A DNA stretch of 64,000 nucleotides from Streptomyces sp. 15-116A (GTDB taxonomy: Bacteria > Actinomycetota > Actinomycetes > Streptomycetales > Streptomycetaceae), in contig NZ_JAOCQE010000005.1 in the NCBI RefSeq assembly GCF_025290915.1, positions 1 through 64,000 on the forward strand, read 5' to 3'. Positions within the stretch are counted from its first letter, which is position 1; the number at the start of each line of letters is the position of its first letter. The notes beneath the pieces were generated by a model. The model saw nothing but the letters and a program-made list of their open reading frames with translations, did not search any database and was not told the origin of the DNA. Shown piece by piece: positions 17,241 to 25,817 of this stretch. The translations under genes and the position numbers were made by a program.

Positions 17241-17866
17241 CGCCCACCACTGCCCACGCGGGCCTGGACGCCGTCATTCTCGACTACAACGGCGTCATCG
17301 GCCTGCAACCCACCACCGACCAGTGGCTCCGCCTGGCCCGCACCGCCCTGTGGCCCGAGGACGGCCTCCCCGCCTTCCAGAACGCCTTCTGGAACGCCCG
17401 CACCGCCTACGACGCAGGCCACCTCAGCGACCTCGCGTACTGGGCCACGGTCCTCGGCCACCACCCCGGTGCCCGCAGGCTGCGTGGACTCCGCGACGCC
17501 GATACCGACACGTGGACGTCCATCGACGATCACGTCATCGATGTTCTCCACCAGGCCCACGAGTCCGGGCTGCCGCTGGTCTTGCTGTCGAACGCACCCC
17601 GCCACCTCAGCGATGTCCTCGACCGCCGCCCGTGGCGCCGCCTGATGAGCCACGCCTTCTACTCGGCCCGGCTCCAGGTCTGCAAACCCGACCCGGCCGC
17701 CTACCAGCACGCGATGAACGCCACCGGCGCCGCAGACCCCGACCGCGTCCTCTTCGTGGACGACCGAGACGACAACTGCCATGCAGCCCGCCACCTGGGC
17801 CTGCGCACCCTGCACTACACCGGCCACCCCACCGACCTCGCAGCCGCCCTGCAGCCCCCGAACTGA
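17237..17866 (+). CDS. HAD-like protein with altered catalytic motif
   Basis: A 209-residue HAD-superfamily protein. Motif I reads LDYNGV at residues 15-20: the nucleophile Asp16 is present, but the second Asp (general acid/base) is Asn18. Motif II is LLSNAP, motif III contains VCKPDP, and motif IV is FVDDRDDN. Replacing the second Asp usually cuts phosphatase activity, so it may be a transferase, a binding protein or a slow phosphatase. The start is TTG 17237, overlapping the MFS stop (TTGA). It closes the ATP-grasp operon. Confidence 0.75.
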   Translation: MTPTTAHAGLDAVILDYNGVIGLQPTTDQWLRLARTALWPEDGLPAFQNAFWNARTAYDAGHLSDLAYWATVLGHHPGARRLRGLRDADTDTWTSIDDHVIDVLHQAHESGLPLVLLSNAPRHLSDVLDRRPWRRLMSHAFYSARLQVCKPDPAAYQHAMNATGAADPDRVLFVDDRDDNCHAARHLGLRTLHYTGHPTDLAAALQPPN

Positions 17867-17894
17867 CCCGCTTCCTCCTCCCCCCCAGGATTCA

Positions 17895-18761
17895 GTGCCC
17901 CACGACGACCACGACACCATCGACGGCGACGTCTACGTCTCCCCACGCCACCTGGCCCGCTCCACCGCGGTCAGCGACCCCGGCCTCGACCCGCTGCGCG
18001 ACCTCGGCTGGGATCTGCACCACGACCACCTCGGCAACGCCTACCTCACGGCCCTCGACGGCAAGGTCCGCCTCGGCTACCTCCCCGAAGGCGACGACGA
18101 CGGCCTGTGGCGCATCAACGCCTACAAGGACGCCTTCGGCCCACCGGCCTGGGGCGTCTGCTTCAACGACAGCGCGCCCACGGAGTTCGTCACTGCCTTC
18201 ACCACCGCCCTCGCCGAGGCGTACCGGCAGGGCCCAGACCGCTACCTTGCCCGCCCGCTTGCCGGAAGCACCGACCGTGACCCGTTCCAGGCCGTTGACC
18301 CGCTCATCAATCGAGGCTGGTGCTTCGACCGCCCGGATCTAAGGACCTTCGCCATCACCGCACCCGACGGGCTCGCCACGCTGGAATACACCACCGGCGA
18401 CCTCGACCCGGCGATCGAGCTGGAAACCCGCGACGCGCGCTGGCACCTGTGGGCCGGCACCTCCTCAGCTCGGCCCTACTGGTACGCCACGGCCAGCACC
18501 GACACCCCCGCAGCCCTTCTGCGAGCTGTGACCGAGGCCGTGGCCGACCCCGCACCCCTGCCTCGATGGCGGGACGACACTTCCAGCTACGTCAAGGACC
18601 ACGCCCAGACTTCCCCGATCCACCCGCCCTCTCCGCCGACGCCCACCCCGCTCGACGTCCGGCGGGCCGCAGCGTCCCGCCGCCCGGCCGCGCTTCCCGC
18701 GGCCAGCGTTCCGCGCTGGAGCACCACCAGCCGACATGCCCTGCCCGGCCAACGCCGCTGA
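17895..18761 (+). CDS. DUF317 protein, two domains
   Basis: A 288-residue protein with two DUF317 units at about 10-115 (DVYVSPRHLA, NAYLTALDGKVRLGYLPEG, WRINAYKDAFGPPAWGVCF) and 130-225 (GWCFDRPDLRTFAITAPDG, HLWAGTS), then a Pro/Arg-rich tail. DUF317 proteins are abundant on Streptomyces plasmids and integrative elements, and their function is unknown. Many Trp and aromatic residues suggest a binding fold. The start is GTG 17895 with AGGA upstream. Other copies in this window are at 19326, 32978 and 33743. Confidence 0.78.
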   Translation: MPHDDHDTIDGDVYVSPRHLARSTAVSDPGLDPLRDLGWDLHHDHLGNAYLTALDGKVRLGYLPEGDDDGLWRINAYKDAFGPPAWGVCFNDSAPTEFVTAFTTALAEAYRQGPDRYLARPLAGSTDRDPFQAVDPLINRGWCFDRPDLRTFAITAPDGLATLEYTTGDLDPAIELETRDARWHLWAGTSSARPYWYATASTDTPAALLRAVTEAVADPAPLPRWRDDTSSYVKDHAQTSPIHPPSPPTPTPLDVRRAAASRRPAALPAASVPRWSTTSRHALPGQRR

Positions 18762-18789
18762 CTCCACTCAACTCCGACCGGAGACCCTC

Positions 18790-19278
18790 GTGTTCCTGCA
18801 GGCTCCCGAGTTCTTCACCGAGCTGTGCCTTCCTTTCCACGAGCACGCCGTCGTGGGCAACACCTACTACGCCGCCCCCGTGCCGGGCACGCCGCTGCGT
18901 TTGCGGATTGACTTCACCCGCACCATCCACGCGGACACCTACGGCGGGCTGCGTGTCGCAGTCGTCCACCCGGAACGCGGGGAGATCGACGCGGTGGCAC
19001 TCAGCTTCGTGGACCACGGAACCTTCCACCGCCGCGACGAAGCCACCAACACCCCTCCGAACACCAAGCAGTACGGCACCTTCGGCACCTACCACCGCCC
19101 CGGCCGCCCCCCGTGGGACGGAGCCGTCACCACCGGGCTGCGCGACGCCATCGAGCAGTACACGGCCGTCTGGTTCCCCGGCGCCTGGGCTGCCTCCGCG
19201 CCCAAGCGTGCGGCCGGCCCCACGCCGCGCAGCACTCCAGCTCCGCCGACCGTCCCCGCCGGGGCCCGCACCCGCTGA
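18790..19278 (+). CDS. Hypothetical protein between DUF317 genes
   Basis: A 162-residue beta-rich protein with a central segment TPLRLRIDFTRTIHADTYGG and a Pro-rich tail. Family not recognised. GTG 18790 is preferred over ATG 18736 because it follows a GGAGA site, whereas the earlier start overlaps the DUF317 gene. It sits between two DUF317 genes on the same strand with short gaps, so it is part of the same accessory operon. Confidence 0.62.
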   Translation: MFLQAPEFFTELCLPFHEHAVVGNTYYAAPVPGTPLRLRIDFTRTIHADTYGGLRVAVVHPERGEIDAVALSFVDHGTFHRRDEATNTPPNTKQYGTFGTYHRPGRPPWDGAVTTGLRDAIEQYTAVWFPGAWAASAPKRAAGPTPRSTPAPPTVPAGARTR

Positions 19279-19325
19279 GCCTCGTCCCGTTCCCCGCGCC
19301 ACCTACTCAGCAGGAGCATCTCCTC

Positions 19326-20126
19326 GTGTTGCCCGACCCACCACGCGACCCCTTCAACAATCTCGACCCTGCCCAGACCGTGAGAGTTCTCCCGCGTCAC
19401 CTCGCCGGTCCCGGCCAGGCAGACCTGGAGACGATCTGGGCCTTCCCCTTCGACGACGGATGGCACCTTCACCAGGGACTCGAAGGGATGGTGTTCGCCA
19501 TCAGCCCCTGCGCCCGGCTGTGGACCCGCTTCGCTCCCAAGCCCGAGGAGCGAGGCGCAGACACGTGGACCATCGGCATGGACCGTGCCCCCTTCGGCCC
19601 GCGGGCCTGGGAGATCACCTTCGACGCCACCACCCCCGCCGAACTCCTGCGCGACGTCCACACCGAACTGCTCGACCTGTACCTCGAAGACCGCCACAGC
19701 GACAAGAACCACCTGGTCGAGGATCCGACGGCCCCGCACGAGGTGTACACGCCGCTCCTCACCCACGGCTGGAGCCACAGCGTCAAAACGGACGGTACGC
19801 AGACCTTTCTGCCACCAGAGGGCCTTGGCGGTGTGCGTCACCGGTACGCCACCACTGGGTCCGACGGTCCGGCCTGGCGGGCGTGGGGCGGATACCCGAG
19901 CGAGCCGCACTGGCAGGCCCAGTTCTCTGCCGGCGCGCCCACCACCCTCGCCGCGGCTTTCACCGCCTCGCTGATCTCCACCGAACCGCTGCACCGGGCC
20001 GTGAAGCAGATCCCCTTCCACACCCGTCGTCACCTCTACGTCGCACCGGCTGCAACCCCGCAGCCGCCCAGCCATCTGCCGCCCGCTCTGCCGTCCGCAC
20101 CCCACCCCGCCGGCCGCGCCCGCTGA
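19326..20126 (+). CDS. DUF317 protein, two domains
   Basis: A 266-residue protein with two DUF317 units: about 20-115 (VRVLPRHLAGPGQ, WAFPFDDGWHLHQGLEG, PRAWEITFDATTPAELL) and 130-225 (LLTHGWSHSVKTDGTQTF, WRAWGGYPSEPHWQAQF). A Pro/Ala-rich tail follows. GTG 19326 follows a CAGGAG site and a CTCCTC stretch. It is the same family as the gene at 17895 but clearly diverged. Role unknown. Confidence 0.78.
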   Translation: MLPDPPRDPFNNLDPAQTVRVLPRHLAGPGQADLETIWAFPFDDGWHLHQGLEGMVFAISPCARLWTRFAPKPEERGADTWTIGMDRAPFGPRAWEITFDATTPAELLRDVHTELLDLYLEDRHSDKNHLVEDPTAPHEVYTPLLTHGWSHSVKTDGTQTFLPPEGLGGVRHRYATTGSDGPAWRAWGGYPSEPHWQAQFSAGAPTTLAAAFTASLISTEPLHRAVKQIPFHTRRHLYVAPAATPQPPSHLPPALPSAPHPAGRAR

Positions 20127-20159
20127 CCTCCCCCGACCGATCAAGGAGTCCCCTTCCTC

Positions 20160-21191
20160 GTGCACGCACATCTCGTCCGATCCGCCGCCGCCATCGCCGT
20201 CGCCGCGGCCGGCACCCTCACCTGGGCACCGGCCGCGAGTGCCGAGCCCACCGAACCGACCCCCTCAGCCTCCGCCGCTGCCGAGACTCCGGCTGCGGAC
20301 GCGGGCAGCGTCGAGATCACCACCAGGGACACAGCCGGAGACGCCCTGCCCGGCGCCCCCGGCGCCGTGTTCCTGCTGCTCGACTCCGCCGGCCAGGAAG
20401 CCGGACACGGGAAGACCGACGCACAGGGAAAGCTGACCTTCTCCGACCTCGCGCCCGGCGTCTACCGGCTCAAGGAGACGGCCTCCGGCAGCCCGCTCCA
20501 CGAGGTCGTCGCCGACCAGGACGTCATCGTCACCCCCGGCGCGACCACCCGGCTGACGATCACCGATCCCTTCAAGGCCGCCAAGGTCCTCCTGCAGGCC
20601 AAGGACGACAAGACCGGCAAGCTCCTGTCCGGCGCGACCGTGAACATCGGCACCGGCACCTCGACGCTGCTCACCCTGACCACGGGAGCTAAGGGCACAG
20701 CCTCCGGAGAGCTGCCCATGTCGAGCCGGAAGGCCCAGTTCTGGGTCAAAGAGATCAAAGCCCCTGCCGGCTACGACCTGTACAAGCCCACCAAGACGTT
20801 CACCGCTGCTCCCGGCGACCCGGTGACCGTGACCGTCACCAACGCCAAGACCACCACGACCCCGAAGCCTGAACCCTCGGGTAAGCCCACGCACACGCCC
20901 ACCGACACACCCTCCTCCAGCCCAGGCAAGCCGAACAGCGGTACGGACAGGGCCACGCCGTCCGTAACGGATAGCGACACACCGGAAACCGACACTTCCG
21001 CCATCGCAGCCACCCCGGTCGGCGACTCCACACCGAAGACGCCGACGGGCTCCCTCGCCCACACCGGTGCTGACGCCACGCCGTGGCTGATCGGCGGCGC
21101 GGCCGTTCTGATCGCGGCCGGTGGAGGCGCCCTCACCGTGGCACGCCGCAGTCGCACCGACAGCCACACAGAAGACAACACCGGGAGCTGA
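20160..21191 (+). CDS. Sortase-anchored Cna-B/SpaA-like surface protein
   Basis: A 343-residue surface protein. Residues 1-28 are a signal peptide. Two Cna-B (prealbumin-like) domains follow at about 50-135 and 138-228, then a Thr/Pro/Ser linker. At about 299-303 is LAHTG, matching the LAxTG signal of class E sortases known from Streptomyces, followed by a membrane segment and a basic tail (ARRSRTD). The domains hold Lys and Glu that could form isopeptide bonds (KETASG, VKEIKAPAGYDLY). The start is GTG 20160 with AAGGAG upstream. It may be a mating adhesin, which is inference. No sortase gene is in view. Confidence 0.83.
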   Translation: MHAHLVRSAAAIAVAAAGTLTWAPAASAEPTEPTPSASAAAETPAADAGSVEITTRDTAGDALPGAPGAVFLLLDSAGQEAGHGKTDAQGKLTFSDLAPGVYRLKETASGSPLHEVVADQDVIVTPGATTRLTITDPFKAAKVLLQAKDDKTGKLLSGATVNIGTGTSTLLTLTTGAKGTASGELPMSSRKAQFWVKEIKAPAGYDLYKPTKTFTAAPGDPVTVTVTNAKTTTTPKPEPSGKPTHTPTDTPSSSPGKPNSGTDRATPSVTDSDTPETDTSAIAATPVGDSTPKTPTGSLAHTGADATPWLIGGAAVLIAAGGGALTVARRSRTDSHTEDNTGS

Positions 21192-21309
21192 CCGCACCCA
21201 CCCTTCTTCACTACACGGAGCCCCCGCAGCCCCAGCTGGACACGCTGTTCGCGACCGCCAACAGCGTCCTCCTGGATGTGGGGGCCTCGGTGTTTGTGAA
21301 CCGCCCCTC

Positions 21310-21315
21310 TATAAT
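21310..21315 (+). promoter_or_regulatory. Consensus -10 TATAAT, probable leaderless promoter
   Basis: A perfect TATAAT lies seven bases before the GTG of the split DUF6233 gene. That spacing puts the transcription start on or next to the start codon, and no ribosome site precedes the GTG, so the mRNA is probably leaderless. No good -35 hexamer is at 16-18 bases upstream. Confidence 0.5.
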
Positions 21316-21322
21316 CGAACGT

Positions 21323-21426
21323 GTGAGCGATACTCCGTCCCGTCTGGAACTGCTGCAGTTCACGCGCCGCGTGGTCGAGCAGCAGGCGCGGGCGAGCCTT
21401 CGGCAGCTAGACCGGTGGATCGCCGA
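21323..21426 (+). pseudogene. DUF6233 gene, 5' part cut by transposon
   Basis: Codons 1 to 34 plus two bases of a DUF6233-type gene. The product begins VSDTPSRLELLQFTRRV and ends RWIAD, the typical N-terminus of this family. The frame then runs into transposon sequence and ends at a stop at 21470-21472. The other part is at 25818-26064. Joining 21426 to 25818 gives GA+C (Asp) and a continuous 351-base frame, so this is an insertion, not gradual decay. A truncated 49-residue peptide could still be made. Confidence 0.85.
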
Positions 21427-21441
21427 TTCTCTGGGGCTTCG
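21427..21441 (+). repeat. Left terminal inverted repeat of the transposon
   Basis: TTCTCTGGGGCTTCG. It matches the reverse complement of the right end at 14 of 15 positions (C/G difference at the eleventh). It starts exactly where the DUF6233 frame is broken. Confidence 0.75.
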
Positions 21442-21544
21442 AGCTGTTGCCGCGGCAGAGATCTCACGTTGATGCAGCTCAGCGCCAGTGTCTGTGACTC
21501 TATCCAGCGCAACAGGTGTGGTGCTATCGCCGGATCGGGTGAGT

Positions 21545-22072
21545 TCAGCGAGTCTCCCGAGGGCCGTGGTTGAGTGCTCGGGTCAGTTCTCGGTTCGCGG
21601 CTCGTGACGCGTCGAGCTCATCGGTTCGCTCACCCAACTCGCCCTGCACATCGGCGAGTTGTTGTTCCAGTCTCGTGATCTGTCGTTGCAGTTGATCGAC
21701 GTCAACGGGGGCGCCGAGTCCGGAGTCAGCCCAGGCTGATTGCCCCATTGACTCGGAGAGCCGTTTCTCCAACTGTCGGACCCGTGTCTGCAGGCGGGTG
21801 TTCCGCTCAAGAGCATTGGCCAGGTCCGCTTGGAGCGAGGCCCTGCTCACGGCGGCTTGGCGGCCTTCCGACGGCGGGGCCGCAGCGGCGGCATGGACGC
21901 GTTCGAGCAGGTCTCGGTGGCGATAGAGGAACGTGCGGTCCACTCGCGCCGTGCGGGCGAGCGAAGCGACGGTGATTGCCTCGTCGGCCCGCAGGGCGGC
22001 GTCGAGGGCCTTGAGGACGCGTTCGCGGCGCCGGGCCGAGTCGGCTCGGCGCCCCTCGATCATGCTGGTCAT
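21545..22072 (-). CDS. tnpC: TnpC-like transposition helper (DUF6262 type)
   Basis: A 175-residue protein. Residues 10-60 resemble a small helix-turn-helix (RVLKALDAALRADEAITVAS, RVDRTFLYRHRDLLERV), followed by a long coiled coil from about 75 to 165 with Leu/Gln heptads. This matches the DUF6262/TnpC protein encoded last in Tn554-family elements, which in Tn554 affects the frequency and orientation of transposition. Its ATG at 22072 overlaps the end of the tnpB frame by four bases (ATGA), so the operon was translationally coupled. The gene itself is intact. Confidence 0.78.
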   Translation of the reverse strand: MTSMIEGRRADSARRRERVLKALDAALRADEAITVASLARTARVDRTFLYRHRDLLERVHAAAAAPPSEGRQAAVSRASLQADLANALERNTRLQTRVRQLEKRLSESMGQSAWADSGLGAPVDVDQLQRQITRLEQQLADVQGELGERTDELDASRAANRELTRALNHGPRETR

Positions 22073-24529
22073 ACGGTTCGCTCCGGGCGGATGTCGGGCA
22101 GGGGCTGGCGGATGCGGGGCATTCCGAGTGAGACGACTTGGCGGCTGCGGCGGACGAGGGTGACGGCCTCCTGGATCTTCAGGCGGTCGTCGTCGGTGAG
22201 GTCATCGAGGTCTTCCTTGAGACGGCGGACCAGGCGGCGGACTCGGGTGATCTCCTCGTCGGAGGGCATCGCCTCATCCCTCGCCCAACCGTCGGCGTGG
22301 GCGAAGGCGGCCAGGCGTTCGCGGTTCCGCAGCAGGTCGGCGAGGTATGCCTCCAGGTCGGGCAGGTAGGAGATGTCCGTGCGGAAGTGGCCGCAGCCGA
22401 CGCAGCGGAAACGGACTGGGCAGTCATGGCCGCCGGCTGCGACGTTCGACGGTTCGGTGCAGACGCCGTAGGGGACGGCGACCTCGCCGATGGCCCGACG
22501 CGCGTGCTCGGAGTCGAGCAGGGCCTTGGCTGTGCGCCAGACGCGTTTGCCGTGCCGGTCGAATTGCATCGTCGTGACGCGGTCGACGGCTTCGCGCCGT
22601 CGCTCCTGACCGATCCGGTAGTAACGCTGCGTAGTGCCGAGCTCGGCGATGGTCCATCAGGACCTTGAGGACATCGACCGGGGTTCCGGCATCGGCATGC
22701 CGCTGGGCATAGGTGTGCCGGTAGGCGTAGAGAACAACTTTCGACTTGTCGAAAGGCAGCATCTTCGTCACCCGCTCGCCGTGGATCTCGACCATGGTGG
22801 GGACGAGGATCTCGGGAAGGGAAGTCACCCAGGCTCGGTGCTGGTCCCCGATCGTGTTGTGCGCCATCGGTTTGGTGCCATGCGGATTGGTCACCACGGA
22901 AGGCAGCAGCCGGAGGTCTTTGCTGGGAGTATGAGGGAATCGAGCCCTGGTTCGCTGCTGCTGCGTCACGATGAGGGCGGCTGTGTTTTCGGAGATGGGA
23001 AGGCGCCGCCCGTTTCTGAGTGCCTTGTGATTGTCATAGATCAGAACAGGCTGTCCATCGCCATCTTTGTCAAGGCAGTCCCAAGGTAGCTTGGCGATCT
23101 CGCCCGGGCGCCGACCGGTATCGATCAGCAGCTCAATCGCTGTGCGGTTCTGCGTGTCTGCAATCATGTCTAGGTGGGCGCAGATTTGACGCATCACCTC
23201 AAGCGGAAGATCCCGGCCAGCCTCAGTGTCCTCTGGGTCATCCGGAATATCTCCTTCGCGAAGACAGAAGTCGTCCGCCAGCCCGTGGAGGATCTGGCCC
23301 CGCTGCGTGAGACCCAGGGTCCGCATACGGCTAAGCAATCGACGGCAGGCACGGGCATCTTCGCAGTGGCGGGACGCTGCGATCTCCCCCCTCTCCCGGA
23401 GGTACCGCAGTCGATTGAGGAAGAGAGTGATGTCCTCCCTGGTGAGAAGACGCAGATCCGCACCGCTGTCAGACCGGTTGAGCCGCAAACTCTCGGAGAG
23501 ACGGGCCACAGCATTGATCTGTCGCTGGACCGTTCCTGTGGCGGTCGGGCCCCGACGACGTGGAACGTCATCCAGAGCCCATGCCTTCGTTGCCTCGCGC
23601 AACCACGGTTGGGTGATCGCCTCGAAGTGCAAGCGGCCCTTCAGGCCAAAGACCGACCCGATCCAAGTGTCCTTTTTCCGTTCCGTTTCTGCCGATAGCC
23701 AGGCATGCGTGACGTGTTTGAGGAAGGTCGTGGCCCACCTTCTTGAGCTGCCCGAGAGATCGCCGCTATCCAACTGGCCGAGCGAGTCAAGTTGCTGTCG
23801 ACGAACCGCGTCGCAGAGTGGCCGCAGCTGATAGTCATGCAGTTTCACCCCCGCAGCCAGGCATTCCTGCATCGCATAGAGGAACTCGGAAACGACATGG
23901 TCGGACAGGCCGCGCAGGTTGATGACGCCCTGTTCGGGGACGGCTGGTTCGGTCCGCCGCCAGGCATCTTCGTCCACGGGGCGCCGTTTGCGCCATCGAT
24001 GCTCGTGCGCGCGGCAGTAAGGGGGAGCCTCTCGGGCCCGGTCACGAAGGCATGCCTCGACCAGGCAAGGGCCAAACGCCCGCAGAGGCTGAGCCTGCGG
24101 GCTTCGGATGAACTCTTCCAGTGACAGACGAGAGCGATTGCACTGAAGACGATGCACATAGCACAAGCGCCCGGGGGCCGTCTCCCAAGGTCGAGCGCAC
24201 TTGGGGACATGGCAGTTGGAGACCCCGATTCCTCGCCATCGCCGTCCGACTGTAGCCACGAACACCTCGAACGTCAGCCCGCTTTTTTCCCACCTCCTCC
24301 CACACCCACCGCACAGCCCGTGATACTTGGCGTGTTGCAGTCGCTGCTTGCAGTCGGATAGTAGACAGGTCGTGGCACCGACAAGCGGGTGGTCAATGGG
24401 GAAGACGACAATCCTGACTGCGGGATCCCAGCCCACCATGGTCAGGAATTCCGGGGTCACTTTCTCCATCAGATCCCGGGCGGATTGCCCACGGTCCACC
24501 GGAGAGTGGGAAGCACTGAAAGCCTTCAC
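22069..24529 (-). pseudogene. tnpB: TnpB-like tyrosine recombinase, frameshifted
   Basis: From ATG 24529 the frame encodes a tyrosine recombinase with the Arg box DTGRRPGEIAKLPWDCL, the HxxR box YAYRHTYAQRH, and MDHR. There it leaves frame: an extra base in the GGCG at about 22645-22648 shifts it. The correct continuation, ELGTTQRYYRIGQERRR, holds the catalytic Tyr and lies in the other frame, which runs on through a Cys/His-rich region (CPVRFRCVGCGHF) to 22069. Removing one base gives 820 codons with no stop. As it stands, the first frame ends at 22424 without the nucleophile, so the product should be inactive. Several Cys/His clusters in the N-terminal 200 residues suggest metal binding. 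Confidence 0.85.
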
Positions 24530-25688
24530 TTCCTCACCCCGTCGATCACAGTCCGTGAAGAAGGAACCCGCTCAACGGCTGCACGCAAGCGGGACGGTTT
24601 GGGGTGCAGGTAGGGCCGGGCTGAATTCGGGTGCTTCTGTCCCAAGAGAGCCTGTACCTCATCGAGAGTGCCACCAGCGTCACTGACGTTGCTGGCCATG
24701 GCATGTCGACACATGTGCGGAGCGATATTCCGCCCGAGTCCAGCCCTCTTCGCCAGCGACTCGACGAGCTCGCCGATCGCGTCTGGGGTGACGGGCGAGC
24801 CATAGGGCGGGCGGAAGAGATTGACCAGGATGAAGTCGCTGCCGCCGCGCCGAGCAGCCCGTGCCGTTCAAGCATGTATTGGTCGAATGCCTGCACCACC
24901 AGGAAGTCCACGGGCAGGGCGTGCGACTTCCGGGATTTCGACCATGCATTGTTGACGTTCTGGCGCCGGACGACATGAAGGTGGGCGCCCTCAATGTCGC
25001 AGCCCAGCGACCGGGAGTCCATCAGCAGGTGGGCATCCGTCCGCCGCAGGCCCGCTGCCTGGCCTCGACGGAGGCCCACTCGGGCCAGTAGCAGGACAAT
25101 CAGGCGGTCCCGGGCTGATCGGCAGGCCAGAAACATGGCCACGATCTCCTCGTCGCTGGCCCGGTCGACATCGGTCTCCGGCTCCTGGAGCCGATGGCGG
25201 GCCCGCAGCCGGTAGCGCAGACTGCTGTCCTCACCACGGGCCTCGGACGGCAGGTCGTTCGTGTCGCCGAGCTCGTAGATCTGTTCAAGGATCCAACCCG
25301 GGACGCTCTTGTTCACCACCCCGTGGGCGAGGAATCCGCGGACCGCAGTGAGTACCTTGTTGATGCGTCCATCGGTGCGGACCGGCTTCGAGCCGGGGCC
25401 CGGCACGACGACGCGGCGCTCGCCGCCGTTCCCGGGCGTCCACCGCAGCCAGAGCATGAACAGTCCCATATCCTGGGCCGCAGTCCCCCAGTCACGCTTG
25501 GTGAGCAAGCACCAGGTCAAAAACAGGCAGATGCTCTCCGCGTACGCCTTCGTCGTTGTCTCCGCGCGACCGCGGCCCAGCCGAAGTTCCCGCAGGAACC
25601 GATCCGCCTCGTCGACCGACACCAGGTCGTCGTCCACCACAGTCCAGTACCGGGTGCCTGAAGGCATCCGCACAGGGAAAGCACGCAT
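24526..25688 (-). pseudogene. tnpA: TnpA-like tyrosine recombinase, frameshifted
   Basis: The start is ATG 25688 (MRAFPVRMPSG). The frame encodes an N-terminal core-binding domain (TTTKAYAESICLFLTWCL) and the Arg box RVGLRRGQAAGLRRTD. Near 24838-24850 it shifts: the expected continuation (SDFILVNLFRPPYGSP, then IAPHMCRHAMASNV and ARPYLHP with the Tyr) lies in another frame, which ends at 24526, overlapping the tnpB start (ATGA). The span is 1163 bases, two more than a multiple of three, as expected for one lost or two gained bases. The shifted frame makes a long product without HxxR and Tyr, presumably inactive. Confidence 0.82.
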
Positions 25689-25802
25689 CCGTACCTCTTC
25701 TCCACGAGCCAATCGCAACGATCCGCCGCAGAGCCACACCCCCCGAGAACCGTCGTAGCAGGCCCAACGAGGGGGCTGACCACGACGTCACACCACGGTT
25801 CC

Positions 25803-25817
25803 CGAACCCCCAGAGAA
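25803..25817 (-). repeat. Right terminal inverted repeat of the transposon
   Basis: CGAACCCCCAGAGAA on the plus strand, the inverted partner of 21427-21441. The next base, 25818, completes the Asp codon broken at the left end. Between tnpA and this end lie about 115 bases that must hold the tnpABC promoter. Confidence 0.75.

Larger units (their letters stand above)
21427..25817. mobile_element. Tn554-like transposon, 4391 bp, with 15-bp inverted ends
   Basis: The unit contains three overlapping minus-strand genes in the order tnpA, tnpB, tnpC. This is the Tn554-family arrangement of two tyrosine recombinases and a small helper. Its ends are inverted repeats (21427-21441 and 25803-25817), and it interrupts a DUF6233 gene. 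No target duplication is seen: flanks rejoin in frame without extra bases. No passenger or resistance gene is present. Both recombinase genes carry a frameshift, so the copy is probably immobile unless the shifts are sequencing errors or are bypassed. Confidence 0.85.
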
